DNA of 5,492 nucleotides from Anaerolineae bacterium (GCA_020433835.1 JAGRBY010000499.1:1-5492), one strand, 5' to 3'. Numbered from the stretch's first letter, positions 1-5,188 are shown. Notes: generated by a model not told the origin, from the letters alone. Made by a program: numbers and translations.

Positions 1-18
1 GTCCTCGCGTAAGTGGGG

Positions 19-35
19 AAGCATGCGGGAATGAC
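19..35 (-). repeat. Partial copy of the REP-like arm found at 5233-5261
   Basis: Read on the minus strand, this 17-mer matches the first 17 nt of the left arm at 5233-5249 at 15 positions, including GCATGCTT. It has the familiar GTCATTCCCGC look of bacterial intergenic REP-like palindromes. The second arm is not recognisable here, so the copy is partial or decayed. A chance match is possible because the segment is short. Confidence 0.4.
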
Positions 36-80
36 AGCGGCAAGCGTTCCTCCTCGTAACACATAGTGAGCCAAGTTCTA

Positions 81-101
81 TCGAGTATGCAAAAAACTCG
101 A
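81..101. repeat. Small hairpin, 6-bp stem
   Basis: TCGAGT (81-86) pairs exactly with ACTCGA (96-101) across a 9-nt A-rich loop. No T-tract follows on either strand, so it does not look like an intrinsic terminator. Function unknown. Confidence 0.35.
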
Positions 102-104
102 CGG

Positions 105-211
105 GCCAGCTAATAAGCAGATCGAATTGGGGAACGAACCCGACGAATGCGGTGTTTCATCCTCATTGACCAACCCTTTGGATGGGGTTCGGTTCAGAGG
201 AACTGGCTGGC
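105..211. repeat. Nested inverted repeat of about 107 nt
   Basis: The outer arms GCCAGC (105-110) and GCTGGC (206-211) pair perfectly. Inside them, GAACGAACCC (132-141) pairs with 185-195 over 10 bp with one bulged G (191). An alternative inner pairing is CATCC (158-162) with GGATG (180-184). The length and nested-stem layout resemble an attC site, but neither end carries the RYYYAAC / GTTRRRY core boxes. It could be a decayed recombination site or an RNA structure. Confidence 0.4.
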
Positions 212-231
212 TCTAAATTGACTTCAGTTCC

Positions 232-261
232 TTGTCATTTGGAGTAAATTTCGGGTACAAT
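232..261 (+). promoter_or_regulatory. Candidate sigma70-type promoter
   Basis: TTGTCA (232-237) and TACAAT (256-261) each match the -35 and -10 consensus at 5 of 6 positions, with an 18-bp spacer. A start near 268 would give a leader of about 240 nt running through the palindromes of the attC-like site before the gene at 505. It could serve that cassette gene. Judged by eye only. Confidence 0.45.
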
Positions 262-369
262 AGAGGTACCATTTTTGACTGGATTACCCCATTTCATTCG
301 TCTCGTTCGTCTCATCCGACCAACACTAAAGCTAGGTCCATTTTTATCAAAGCAAGGCGTCAAGACGTA

Positions 370-392
370 TTAGGCGAACTTAGTTCGTCTAA
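370..392. repeat. 10-bp hairpin overlapping the left edge of the attC-like site
   Basis: The arms 370-379 and 383-392 pair over 10 positions, with one G-T wobble (374/388), around a TTA loop. The core reads GCGAAC-TTA-GTTCGT and resembles the palindrome at 414-429. The right arm contributes most of the GTCTAAC box (387-393), so this stem may compete with attC folding. Confidence 0.5.
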
Positions 393-486
393 CACCACGG
401 ATTGCCTAAAAAAGCGAACTTAAGTTCGTAAATGCCTCTTTTTCCGGTAATAGCCGAATAAAAGTTCGGTCAATAAGAAGTTGGGC
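387..486 (+). other. attC: Probable integron attC site (first of three)
   Basis: The outer boxes are GTCTAAC (387-393, fits RYYYAAC) and GTTGGGC (480-486, fits GTTRRRY exactly). They pair along all seven positions if two G-T wobbles are allowed. Inside, ATTG (401-404) pairs with CAAT (471-474), with 7- and 5-nt spacers to the outer boxes. CGAACTT (415-421) pairs with AAGTTCG (462-468), but the two arms are separated from the ATTG/CAAT pair by unequal gaps. The gene start at 505 lies 18 nt past the site, as expected for a cassette. The irregular inner stem makes this weaker than the site at 1247-1376. Cleavage would fall between G480 and T481. Confidence 0.55.
415..468. promoter_or_regulatory. 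Two SOS-box-like palindromes, 40 bp apart
   Basis: The first, CGAAC-TTAA-GTTCG (415-428), is a perfect 14-bp palindrome with the CGAAC-N4-GTTCG layout of Gram-positive-type LexA boxes. The second, CGAAT-AAAA-GTTCG (455-468), differs from that layout at one base. Both lie 37-90 bp before the gene at 505. They also sit inside the attC-like site, so they may simply be its internal stems. LexA control is speculative. Confidence 0.25.
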
Positions 487-504
487 TGCTGAAAAATTGC
501 ACAT

Positions 505-1215
505 ATGAGTTCTTTTACGAGTGAAGAAATTCTTCAACAATTGGATAAATGCGCCGCAGACTTTACATTTCCCATGCTGGATAATGGCTATGTTTATCCT
601 GCCGATACCCGGCTGAGTCTATATCGTGATGAGAAAAGATGGGCGATGATTATAGAAGTCTTGGGGTTTACGCCTAGAGCCAGTGGTATTAATGGTCTTC
701 AAAACTGCTTGCATTGCTTTGGGAATTGCCTTGAACGAAAACCAGGAACCAATAATGAGGATTTTTTATACCCAATCATAGATGGTCCGTCCGGTCCATT
801 ATTTGATGAAGCATTTGGTGAAGTTGTGAATGAGCAGGTATCAGACTTTCATATTCGTGATAGTGTGGTCAAGATACCAAAAGATAGAAAACTGTTCCAA
901 CAAAAAGGAATTATTCTTGAGAAGCCCCCTTCTATATTGGCATTTGAATTTCTTCGCGTTTTAATACCAGAGTATCGTGATAGCCTATTAGCCAATGAAG
1001 CGGAACTGCGAGACCGAATCCCACCGAAGCTACCTTTAATTCTTCGGCTGGATGAATGGTATCATCCAGACCTTGCTGAAAACGAACAACCAAGCCAGAA
1101 TTCAACATTCAAAACATTAGCCGAAGTATTGGTTACAGGTAAGCCAGCATTATACAGGCCTTTCGAATCGCCAAATACGCATTGGAAGCATTGGCCCGCA
1201 GGGGGAACGTTATAA
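505..1215 (+). CDS. Conserved hypothetical cassette protein (possibly DUF7003-like), 236 aa
   Basis: This is a soluble protein with no signal peptide or membrane segment, so it is probably cytoplasmic. The conserved N-terminal block at residues 22-59 starts FPMLDNGYVYPADTRLSLY and ends in a WAMIIEVLGFTPR stretch. Further blocks are LPLILRLDEWYHPDL (176-190) and a C-terminal NTHWKHWPAGGTL (224-236). I recall this pattern from an uncharacterised family found in many bacteria, which I believe is DUF7003; the name is from memory. No catalytic motif can be named, so no function is assigned. The ATG at 505 is preferred because it lies just after the GTTGGGC box and leaves the N-terminal conserved block intact. 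No clear ribosome binding site precedes it, which is common for cassette genes. The stop lies 31 nt before the next attC, as usual for a cassette. It seems full length. Confidence 0.85.
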   Translation: MSSFTSEEILQQLDKCAADFTFPMLDNGYVYPADTRLSLYRDEKRWAMIIEVLGFTPRASGINGLQNCLHCFGNCLERKPGTNNEDFLYPIIDGPSGPLFDEAFGEVVNEQVSDFHIRDSVVKIPKDRKLFQQKGIILEKPPSILAFEFLRVLIPEYRDSLLANEAELRDRIPPKLPLILRLDEWYHPDLAENEQPSQNSTFKTLAEVLVTGKPALYRPFESPNTHWKHWPAGGTL

Positions 1216-1246
1216 TTAATTTACAGGTTTCAGTCCCAACCATGCC

Positions 1247-1376
1247 GCCCAACAAGTCCAATAAGCGGAATTGGAAAGCACAGTTTTTATAGTAATTGCT
1301 TGGGCCTGTGAAGGTTGCAAGACTGCAACGGTTCCGGGCTACCCTTTCCAATCCGCTTATTGGCAGGGCGTTAGGC
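1247..1376 (+). other. attC: Integron attC recombination site (strongest of three)
   Basis: All parts of an attC site are visible. The left outer box is GCCCAAC (1247-1253) and the right core site is GTTAGGC (1370-1376), an exact GTTRRRY. They are complementary at six of seven positions plus a wobble. After spacers of 4 and 6 nt, 1258-1268 pairs perfectly with 1353-1363 (11 bp), and 1270-1278 with 1344-1352 (9 bp). One unpaired A (1269 or 1270) lies between, equivalent to the extrahelical base that sets strand choice by integron integrases. The centre holds a perfect 6-bp hairpin, GTTGCA-AGAC-TGCAAC (1314-1329). At 130 nt it is a long but ordinary attC. Exchange would occur between G1370 and T1371. 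Confidence 0.9.
1314..1329. repeat. Central hairpin of the attC at 1247-1376
   Basis: GTTGCA and TGCAAC pair perfectly around an AGAC loop. It lies in the variable terminal part of the attC. There is no T-tract after it, so it is not called a terminator. Confidence 0.6.
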
Positions 1377-1409
1377 TGTTAATTTTCAAGAGATACAAAC
1401 ACAACATCA

Positions 1410-1482
1410 CCAACTTTGCACGAATTGCCAAAAAATTCTTAACATCTATAAAATTAATTTGGGTTTATTCAATTAAAGTTGG
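1410..1482. repeat. 8-bp inverted repeat flanking a candidate promoter
   Basis: CCAACTTT (1410-1417) is exactly complementary to AAAGTTGG (1475-1482), and the pair brackets the candidate promoter at 1425-1452. It could be a pair of half-sites for a regulator or an RNA stem. A chance 8-mer match is possible. Confidence 0.3.
1425..1452 (+). promoter_or_regulatory. Candidate cassette-borne sigma70-type promoter
   Basis: TTGCCA (1425-1430) and TATAAA (1447-1452) each match consensus at 5 of 6 positions, with a 16-bp spacer. It lies between the attC core at 1370 and the gene start at 1520, giving a leader of about 60 nt. Most cassettes rely on an outside promoter, so this 149-bp leader with a good promoter suggests this operon is expressed on its own. 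Confidence 0.5.
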
Positions 1483-1519
1483 CAACATCAACTAATCTTA
1501 CAACATTTGCAAGTGGGCT

Positions 1520-2344
1520 ATGTTTTCAAAAGACGGTAAAGAAAAAATTATTTTTGAAAAAAGCCGCCGGTTGCAACGACTTGAAGAGCAAAAGGCAAAA
1601 CTAGGTATAAGTACTCCGCCTGAAATACTTATTGAGATCGAAGATATTAAAGCCGAAATAACCGCACTCAGTGCTGATGTTCAAGGAGTTCAAGAGGGTG
1701 ATGAAAGTATTGTTGATATAATAGACAATCAAACAACAAACAAGTTCAATCAGGGATATGAAAAAAAGTCTGGGAGACATATTGAAGTAATCAATTTCCT
1801 GCTTGTAGCATTAGGCGTAATAATTTCAATATTTGCGTGTATTGCTGCATGGCTAGCTTTGCCACAAATTCAACGGTCATTAGGAGTATCTGAGTTATAC
1901 AATGCACCACTCTCTGCAATGGCAACTGACGAAGTGCTTCCTATACATACAATGTCGCACGCTGAGACACCCTTAATTTTAAAGACTTCTACACCAACAT
2001 TTACACCCATTCCAACATCTTCAATTGCAAATACCCCTACAAACTTACCTACAACAATATCAACTTCTGTACTAACTGTAATACCAATCACTCAGTTGGA
2101 TTATCCCTGTGAAGCAACAATTGACCCAAAATTCGGAGACATATTATGTGATTTTCGGGAAAGCGCTTCAAGCAATTCAAATGTTCTAAAATTTCAAAAC
2201 TGTTTAGAGAAAGGGGAAAAAGTTATCGTTGAGGAAAAATCAAAAGGAATTGACTTGTTTTATCGGCTCAGGGATGCAAATAGGTATAACGTTTGGGTAC
2301 GGGGAGATGATATCCAGCTAGGTGAAATGTGCCCTAAAAATTAA
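1520..2344 (+). CDS. Membrane protein: helical N-terminal module, one TM helix, Thr/Pro linker, SH3b-like domain
   Basis: Residues 15-50 form a predicted helical pair, starting RRLQRLEEQKAKLGISTPP and running into an EILIEIEDIKAEI stretch. I recall this short module from the N-termini of Chloroflexota signalling and STAND-type proteins, where it may act as an adaptor; that role is inference. A hydrophobic segment at about 90-114 is a single transmembrane helix. A Ser/Thr/Pro-rich linker follows (149-193), typical of exported Chloroflexota proteins. Residues 195-272 resemble a bacterial SH3 domain, with a Gly-Glu-Lys-Val turn and a final VWVRGDDIQL strand. Cysteines 197, 210, 228 and 271 could form two disulfides outside the cell. 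The expected topology is N-terminus inside and SH3b outside, perhaps sensing wall or surface partners. The ATG at 1520 has no good ribosome binding site. The next gene starts 27 bp after the stop, so the two form an operon. Confidence 0.85.
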   Translation: MFSKDGKEKIIFEKSRRLQRLEEQKAKLGISTPPEILIEIEDIKAEITALSADVQGVQEGDESIVDIIDNQTTNKFNQGYEKKSGRHIEVINFLLVALGVIISIFACIAAWLALPQIQRSLGVSELYNAPLSAMATDEVLPIHTMSHAETPLILKTSTPTFTPIPTSSIANTPTNLPTTISTSVLTVIPITQLDYPCEATIDPKFGDILCDFRESASSNSNVLKFQNCLEKGEKVIVEEKSKGIDLFYRLRDANRYNVWVRGDDIQLGEMCPKN

Positions 2345-2355
2345 CTTTTTAGAGA

Positions 2356-2361
2356 AGAGGA
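2356..2361 (+). promoter_or_regulatory. Ribosome binding site for the gene at 2372
   Basis: AGAGGA is a good Shine-Dalgarno match with 10 nt before the ATG at 2372. It is the clearest ribosome binding site of the cassette genes and supports independent translation of the second operon gene. Confidence 0.7.
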
Positions 2362-2371
2362 ATAACAAATT

Positions 2372-3070
2372 ATGAACTTGAAATCTATTATTCTTGTTTC
2401 AGTTTTTGCAATTGTTGCTTACATATCTTGGTCTTTCTTTCCGTATAATGTGGTTCATAGCCAGGAAATTCTCCAGTGTGGTCAACCTATATCAGGTGAA
2501 TTTGTAAAAAGTGCTGAGGCTAAGTTTTATCAGATTCAAATGTCCGCATTGGACTCTTTTGAGGTTTTGGTTGATCCAGCTGGTGATCAACTTGGGGTAT
2601 CACTAGTTTTATTTGATCCAACAGATCGTCGATTCAAAGCTGAGCCCAATGTATCTAAATCACCAACTATTTCGTCAGGTGAATTATCTGCGACCGGACT
2701 TTACAAAATTCAAGTTTCCAATTCGAGTCTACAAACATGGAGCCGTTATCAACCATCTCCCAATCAGTCGACAGGGCCTGGCTTTTACACTTTGGTTGTT
2801 AAATGTACACTGAGTAATGGAGATGTCATTGAACCTGGGGCAACTGATGGACAAACACCTTTACCAAACCCCTCCAACGCATTACCGACTGTAAATGTTA
2901 CACCGTCATTTTTAGAAATTGGTGCCAATTATCAAATAACTACATATTCAGGCAACTTTTTTGTGACTATTATTGAAATTGAGAATAATGGTTGGGCTAA
3001 GGTAAATTTAAATGATACTACTGCTTGGCTAAACCTTAACCAAGTTCTTTTTGTAACACCTGTAGAATAA
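2372..3070 (+). CDS. Exported PPC-like beta-sandwich protein, 232 aa
   Basis: Residues 1-30 are a signal peptide or N-terminal anchor: a Lys at position 4, a hydrophobic core (IILVSVFAIVAYISW) and a possible cleavage site after VVHS. Residues 34-145 read like a pre-peptidase C-terminal (PPC-type) beta-sandwich. They contain FYQIQMSALDSFEVLVD, then LVLFDPTDRRF and a closing GLYKIQVS strand. Such domains usually accompany secreted enzymes, but no protease is fused here. Cys36 and Cys144 could form a disulfide. A Pro/Asn/Thr linker (155-178) leads to a small beta-rich end (180-229, GANYQITTYSGNFFVTIIEI to TTAWLNLNQVLFV) that may be SH3-like. It follows the membrane protein at 1520-2344 by 27 bp in the same cassette, and both carry outer adhesive-type domains, so a shared envelope role is likely. 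Its stop lies 23 nt before the next attC. No specific function can be assigned. Confidence 0.85.
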   Translation: MNLKSIILVSVFAIVAYISWSFFPYNVVHSQEILQCGQPISGEFVKSAEAKFYQIQMSALDSFEVLVDPAGDQLGVSLVLFDPTDRRFKAEPNVSKSPTISSGELSATGLYKIQVSNSSLQTWSRYQPSPNQSTGPGFYTLVVKCTLSNGDVIEPGATDGQTPLPNPSNALPTVNVTPSFLEIGANYQITTYSGNFFVTIIEIENNGWAKVNLNDTTAWLNLNQVLFVTPVE

Positions 3071-3093
3071 ACACACACTACCCAAACCTACCA

Positions 3094-3194
3094 GCCTAAC
3101 AAGCCATTGTGCGCGACCCATTAAGCTGGGCGTCCCCCGCAGGACGCGTCTTTCCGCAAAGGAGTATTTGGGCGCGTAAATGGGAGCGTTGGCC
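3094..3194 (+). other. attC: Integron attC recombination site
   Basis: The left outer box is GCCTAAC (3094-3100, exact RYYYAAC). The right core GTTGGCC (3188-3194) differs from GTTRRRY at one position. The boxes pair at six of seven positions. After spacers of 3 and 4 nt, CCATT (3104-3108) pairs with AATGG (3179-3183), CGCG (3112-3115) with CGCG (3173-3176), and CCCA (3117-3120) with TGGG (3169-3172). The left arm has extra bases (one of 3109-3111, and A3116), matching the extrahelical bases of attC sites. The centre contains GCGTCC (3130-3135) pairing with GGACGC (3142-3147). It begins 23 nt after the stop at 3070 and has the same orientation as the other sites. Confidence 0.75.
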
Positions 3195-3223
3195 CTTGAT
3201 TTGAGGAGTAATCAATAGGAAAA

Positions 3224-3466
3224 GTGAGGCTTGTTCAGGCCGGTAATGAGACCCTATTTGAGGTTGCGTTCTATCAACCAGGCACGTCCACCGCTAGCGT
3301 TTTAGCGGATCAGGAGAAGTTGGCCCTTAGCATCGTTCTTGTTCCGGGAAGCTCAATGTCCAAGCCGGAGTTAGCCAAAGCGGTCACCATTCCCGGTGAA
3401 CCCACCGAGAAAGGGTTTGCCACCCGGCCGGCAACCGCCCCAACCACCCTGGCCAACGTAGGATAG
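3224..3466 (+). CDS. Doubtful short ORF after the last attC, 80 aa
   Basis: A GTG-started frame begins 30 nt after the attC core box, where a cassette gene is expected. A GAGGAG (3203-3208) lies 15 nt upstream and an AGGA (3217-3220) only 3 nt upstream, so initiation is uncertain. The first 55 residues look protein-like (ETLFEVAFYQPGTSTASVLA, then LALSIVLVPGSS). The end is low-complexity (ATRPATAPTTLANVG). I recognise no family, and no attC closes the cassette after the stop. It may be a small hypothetical gene, the start of a decayed or truncated cassette gene, or a chance frame. Confidence 0.35.
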   Translation: MRLVQAGNETLFEVAFYQPGTSTASVLADQEKLALSIVLVPGSSMSKPELAKAVTIPGEPTEKGFATRPATAPTTLANVG

Positions 3467-3558
3467 GCACATCAGAATTGGCCCACGCCGCCGAGGCTGT
3501 GACAGCGCTCATAAAGAGGCTTTCCCTGCATCGGTCGGTCGTTTAGGGTAAAACATAC
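3467..3558. other. Short intergenic stretch before the tandem arrays
   Basis: Nothing recognisable is seen here. There is no attC-like pair of boxes, no convincing terminator and no gene. The 41-bp repeat phase cannot be followed upstream of 3559. Confidence 0.5.
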
Positions 3559-3830
3559 CCCTCCACTAGCAACAGGTAACAATTCACCCCCAATGATAAC
3601 CCGCTACTACTAACGGGCGACGAATCATCGTGCATGATAAGCCTCTACTAGCAGAGGGTAACGAATCACCGTGCATGATAACCCTCTACTAGCAGAGGGC
3701 GACGATTCGCCGTGAATCACGACCCTCTACTAGCAGCGGGTAACGATTCGCCGTGAATCACGACCCTCTACTAGCAGAGGGCGACGATTCGCCGTGAATC
3801 ACGACCCTCTACTAGTAGAGGGCGACCGTT
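3559..3830. repeat. Tandem array A: seven 41-bp units with two hairpins each
   Basis: Units start at 3559, 3600, 3641, 3682, 3723, 3764 and 3805, exactly 41 bp apart; the last is cut at about 3830. Each opens with an 18-nt hairpin, consensus CCCTCTACTAGCAGAGGG (6-bp stem), which becomes a perfect 18-bp palindrome in the unit at 3805. The second part holds another small hairpin, GATTC-GCCGT-GAATC in the units at 3682, 3723 and 3764. Bases after the first hairpin alternate TAAC, CGAC, TAAC, CGAC, TAAC, CGAC, CGAC, hinting at an 82-bp higher-order unit. The first unit is the most diverged. Forty-one is not a multiple of three, so this is not coding. There are no unique spacers, so it is not CRISPR. 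It could be a minisatellite, a protein-binding array or a recombination hot spot. Confidence 0.9.
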
Positions 3831-4117
3831 CGTAGCCGTTGAGAGCCGTCCGCGTGTGGAAAGTACTTATCGACAGCCAGACAGAGGTTGCCGCCTGCGG
3901 AAACAAATAAAAGGACGCCGTTCGTATGTTTCCACGTGCGGAAACAACCAAACGGAAGCCGGACAGAGGTTGCCACACGCGGAAACAACTCATCGACAGC
4001 CGGGCAGGTGCTGCCGCGTGCGGAAACAACTCCACGGCAGCCGGGCAGGTGCTGCCGCGTGCGGAAACAACTCCACGGCAGCCGGGCAGAGCATGCGCTA
4101 TGCGGCAAGAGCCGTGG
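3831..4117. repeat. Tandem array B: seven GC-rich 41-bp units
   Basis: Units start at 3831, 3872, 3913, 3954, 3995, 4036 and 4077, all 41 bp apart. The consensus begins GGCAGCCGGGCAGGTGCTGC and continues with a conserved CGTGCGGAAACAA segment. GGCAGC and GCTGCC within a unit can form a 6-bp stem with a 9-nt loop, clearest in the unit at 4036. The segment 3997-4048 is identical to 4038-4089, so the last units were duplicated recently, while the units at 3831, 3913 and 4077 are diverged. The sequence shows no clear similarity to array A despite the shared period. Apparent ORFs on both strands here only reflect the repeats. Confidence 0.9.
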
Positions 4118-4221
4118 GCGGGCCGGACGATGACATCGAAAAGCTGGATGCGCACGTTCGTCGTTTGGTGCGCCATACCCATCGCGTCGCAGCGGCTGTC
4201 ATGTTCAGGAAACCGACTCTG

Positions 4222-4230
4222 TGCTATACT
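4222..4230 (+). promoter_or_regulatory. Candidate extended -10 promoter element
   Basis: TGC-TATACT has the TGn extension followed by a 5-of-6 match to TATAAT. No good -35 is present, which extended -10 promoters can tolerate. It would give a leader of about 165 nt before the methyltransferase start at 4403. Confidence 0.3.
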
Positions 4231-4285
4231 TTAAGCATCTTCTTTTCAACATCGCTTTGATCTTTTTATCCCCTACCCAACACGG

Positions 4286-4313
4286 TTGGTTTGTTTGTTG
4301 GAAAAGCTATAGT
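4286..4313 (+). promoter_or_regulatory. Weak candidate promoter nearer the methyltransferase gene
   Basis: TTGGTT (4286-4291) and TATAGT (4308-4313) are separated by 16 bp. The -10 matches at 5 of 6 positions but the -35 at only 3. It would give a leader of about 80 nt. It is an alternative to the element at 4222. Confidence 0.3.
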
Positions 4314-4402
4314 ATCGTTCTCATCATTTTCGTAAAGTTGTATCAATTCTTCTTCAGCAGGAATAGGCGTTAGCATACAAACGTGTAAGGATAATAAAGT
4401 CT

Positions 4403-5188
4403 ATGCAAGCTGATCCATGGGAAAGCGGAAATCCGTACGAATTTTATATGGGCCGTTGGAGTCGACCGGTGGCGTATAAGTTTCTTGAGTGGCTAGACAT
4501 AGCGCAACACCAACGTTGGCTCGATGTGGGTTGTGGAACAGGCGTGCTCAGTTCGGCAATTCTCAGCACCACTCCCCAGGAGGTTGTAGCCGTAGATGCC
4601 TCAGCTGCTTTCATAGCCTTTGCTCAACAAACACATCAGGACGCTCGACTGCAATTTCAAATTGGTGACGCACGCACGTTGTCCACCGAGACAGGGTACT
4701 TTGATGTTGTAGTCTCAGGCTTGGCCATGAATTTTATCCCTACTCCCCAGGTTGCTTTAACGGCAATGGCTCGAACAACTCGCCCCGGAGGAATTGTAGC
4801 GCTGTATGTGTGGGACTATGCTGACAAGATGGAGATGCTGCGTTATTTCTGGGATGCGGCCGTGGCGCTTGATCCCCCCGCTAAGGCGTTGGATGAAGGA
4901 CCCCGCTTTCCGCTGTGCCAACCAGCGGCTCTCGAAGCGTTGTTTCAGCAGGTAGGTCTAAAAGACGTTGCGCTTCGGGCTATTGATGTTTCAACTATCT
5001 TTAAAGACTTTGATGATTACTGGTCGCCCTTTTTGGGAGGCCAGGGACCGGCCCCCGGTTACGTCAAGGCTCTGAGTAATGAGCAAAGACAAAGGTTAGC
5101 AAGCCGGCTTCAAGCCCTACTTCCGGTGCGGTCGGATGGCAGCATAGAGCTAATTGCCCGCGCTTGGGCAGTGCGTGGAATCGTGTAG
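4403..5188 (+). CDS. Class I SAM-dependent methyltransferase, 261 aa
   Basis: This is a soluble enzyme expected to transfer a methyl group from S-adenosylmethionine; the substrate cannot be told. Motif I is LDVGCGTG (40-47), the SAM-binding glycine loop. The acidic residue at the end of strand beta-2 is Asp65 in VVAVDAS. GDARTL (88-93) supplies Asp89 for adenine binding. YFDVVVSGLAMNFI (99-112) and RPGGIVALYVWDY (127-139) form beta-4 and beta-5. Residues 140-230 add a C-terminal cap, including DDYWSPFLGG (204-213). The order fits Methyltransf_11/UbiE-like small-molecule methyltransferases and the length is normal. The ATG at 4403 has an AAGGA (4387-4391) 11 nt upstream. It looks like a stand-alone gene: no ORF overlaps it and an inverted repeat follows its stop. 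Its GC content looks higher than that of the cassette genes, so it is probably not part of that array. Confidence 0.93.
   Translation: MQADPWESGNPYEFYMGRWSRPVAYKFLEWLDIAQHQRWLDVGCGTGVLSSAILSTTPQEVVAVDASAAFIAFAQQTHQDARLQFQIGDARTLSTETGYFDVVVSGLAMNFIPTPQVALTAMARTTRPGGIVALYVWDYADKMEMLRYFWDAAVALDPPAKALDEGPRFPLCQPAALEALFQQVGLKDVALRAIDVSTIFKDFDDYWSPFLGGQGPAPGYVKALSNEQRQRLASRLQALLPVRSDGSIELIARAWAVRGIV

Larger units (their letters stand above)
1..386. other. Non-coding leader upstream of the first attC-like site
   Basis: No convincing gene is seen in this stretch. A 63-codon frame from a TTG at 232 to 423 has no ribosome binding site, has low-complexity composition and runs into the attC-like site, so it is not called. 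The stretch holds a partial REP-like arm (19-35), a small hairpin (81-101), a larger inverted repeat (105-211) and a candidate promoter (232-261), listed separately. If the array continues to the left, this is the remnant of a preceding cassette; that is inference. Confidence 0.5.
4118..4402. other. Intergenic region upstream of the methyltransferase gene
   Basis: No complete gene is present. The first 20 nt may be a strongly decayed eighth unit of array B. At 4127-4213 one frame reads DDDIEKLDAHVRRLVRHTHR and continues AAAVMFRK, which is protein-like but has no start of its own outside the repeats; it may be a fossil fragment or chance. Two weak promoter candidates are listed separately. A 5-bp hairpin, CCAAC-ACG-GTTGG (4277-4289), is visible with no T-tract directly after it. 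Confidence 0.45.

Noticed and set aside
232..423. 63-aa ORF with TTG start
   Set aside because: No ribosome binding site; it runs into the attC-like site and the composition is not protein-like. Its start overlaps a candidate -35 box instead.
1271..1495. 74-aa ORF across the attC and leader
   Set aside because: It covers the attC stem and promoter region, and its translation shows no family pattern.
3559..4117. CRISPR array
   Set aside because: Whole 41-bp units repeat with no unique spacers, and no cas gene is present.
3559..4117. Iteron-type replication origin
   Set aside because: No replication initiator gene or AT-rich unwinding region is seen nearby; the direct repeats alone are not enough.
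3812..4260. Several ORFs of 80-134 aa on both strands
   Set aside because: They are translations of a 41-bp tandem repeat in several frames; the repeated peptides arise from the repeat and not from selection.
4275..4375. Possible fourth attC before the methyltransferase (ACCCAAC ... GTTAGCA)
   Set aside because: The right box breaks the GTTRRRY rule and the regions inside the boxes are not complementary.
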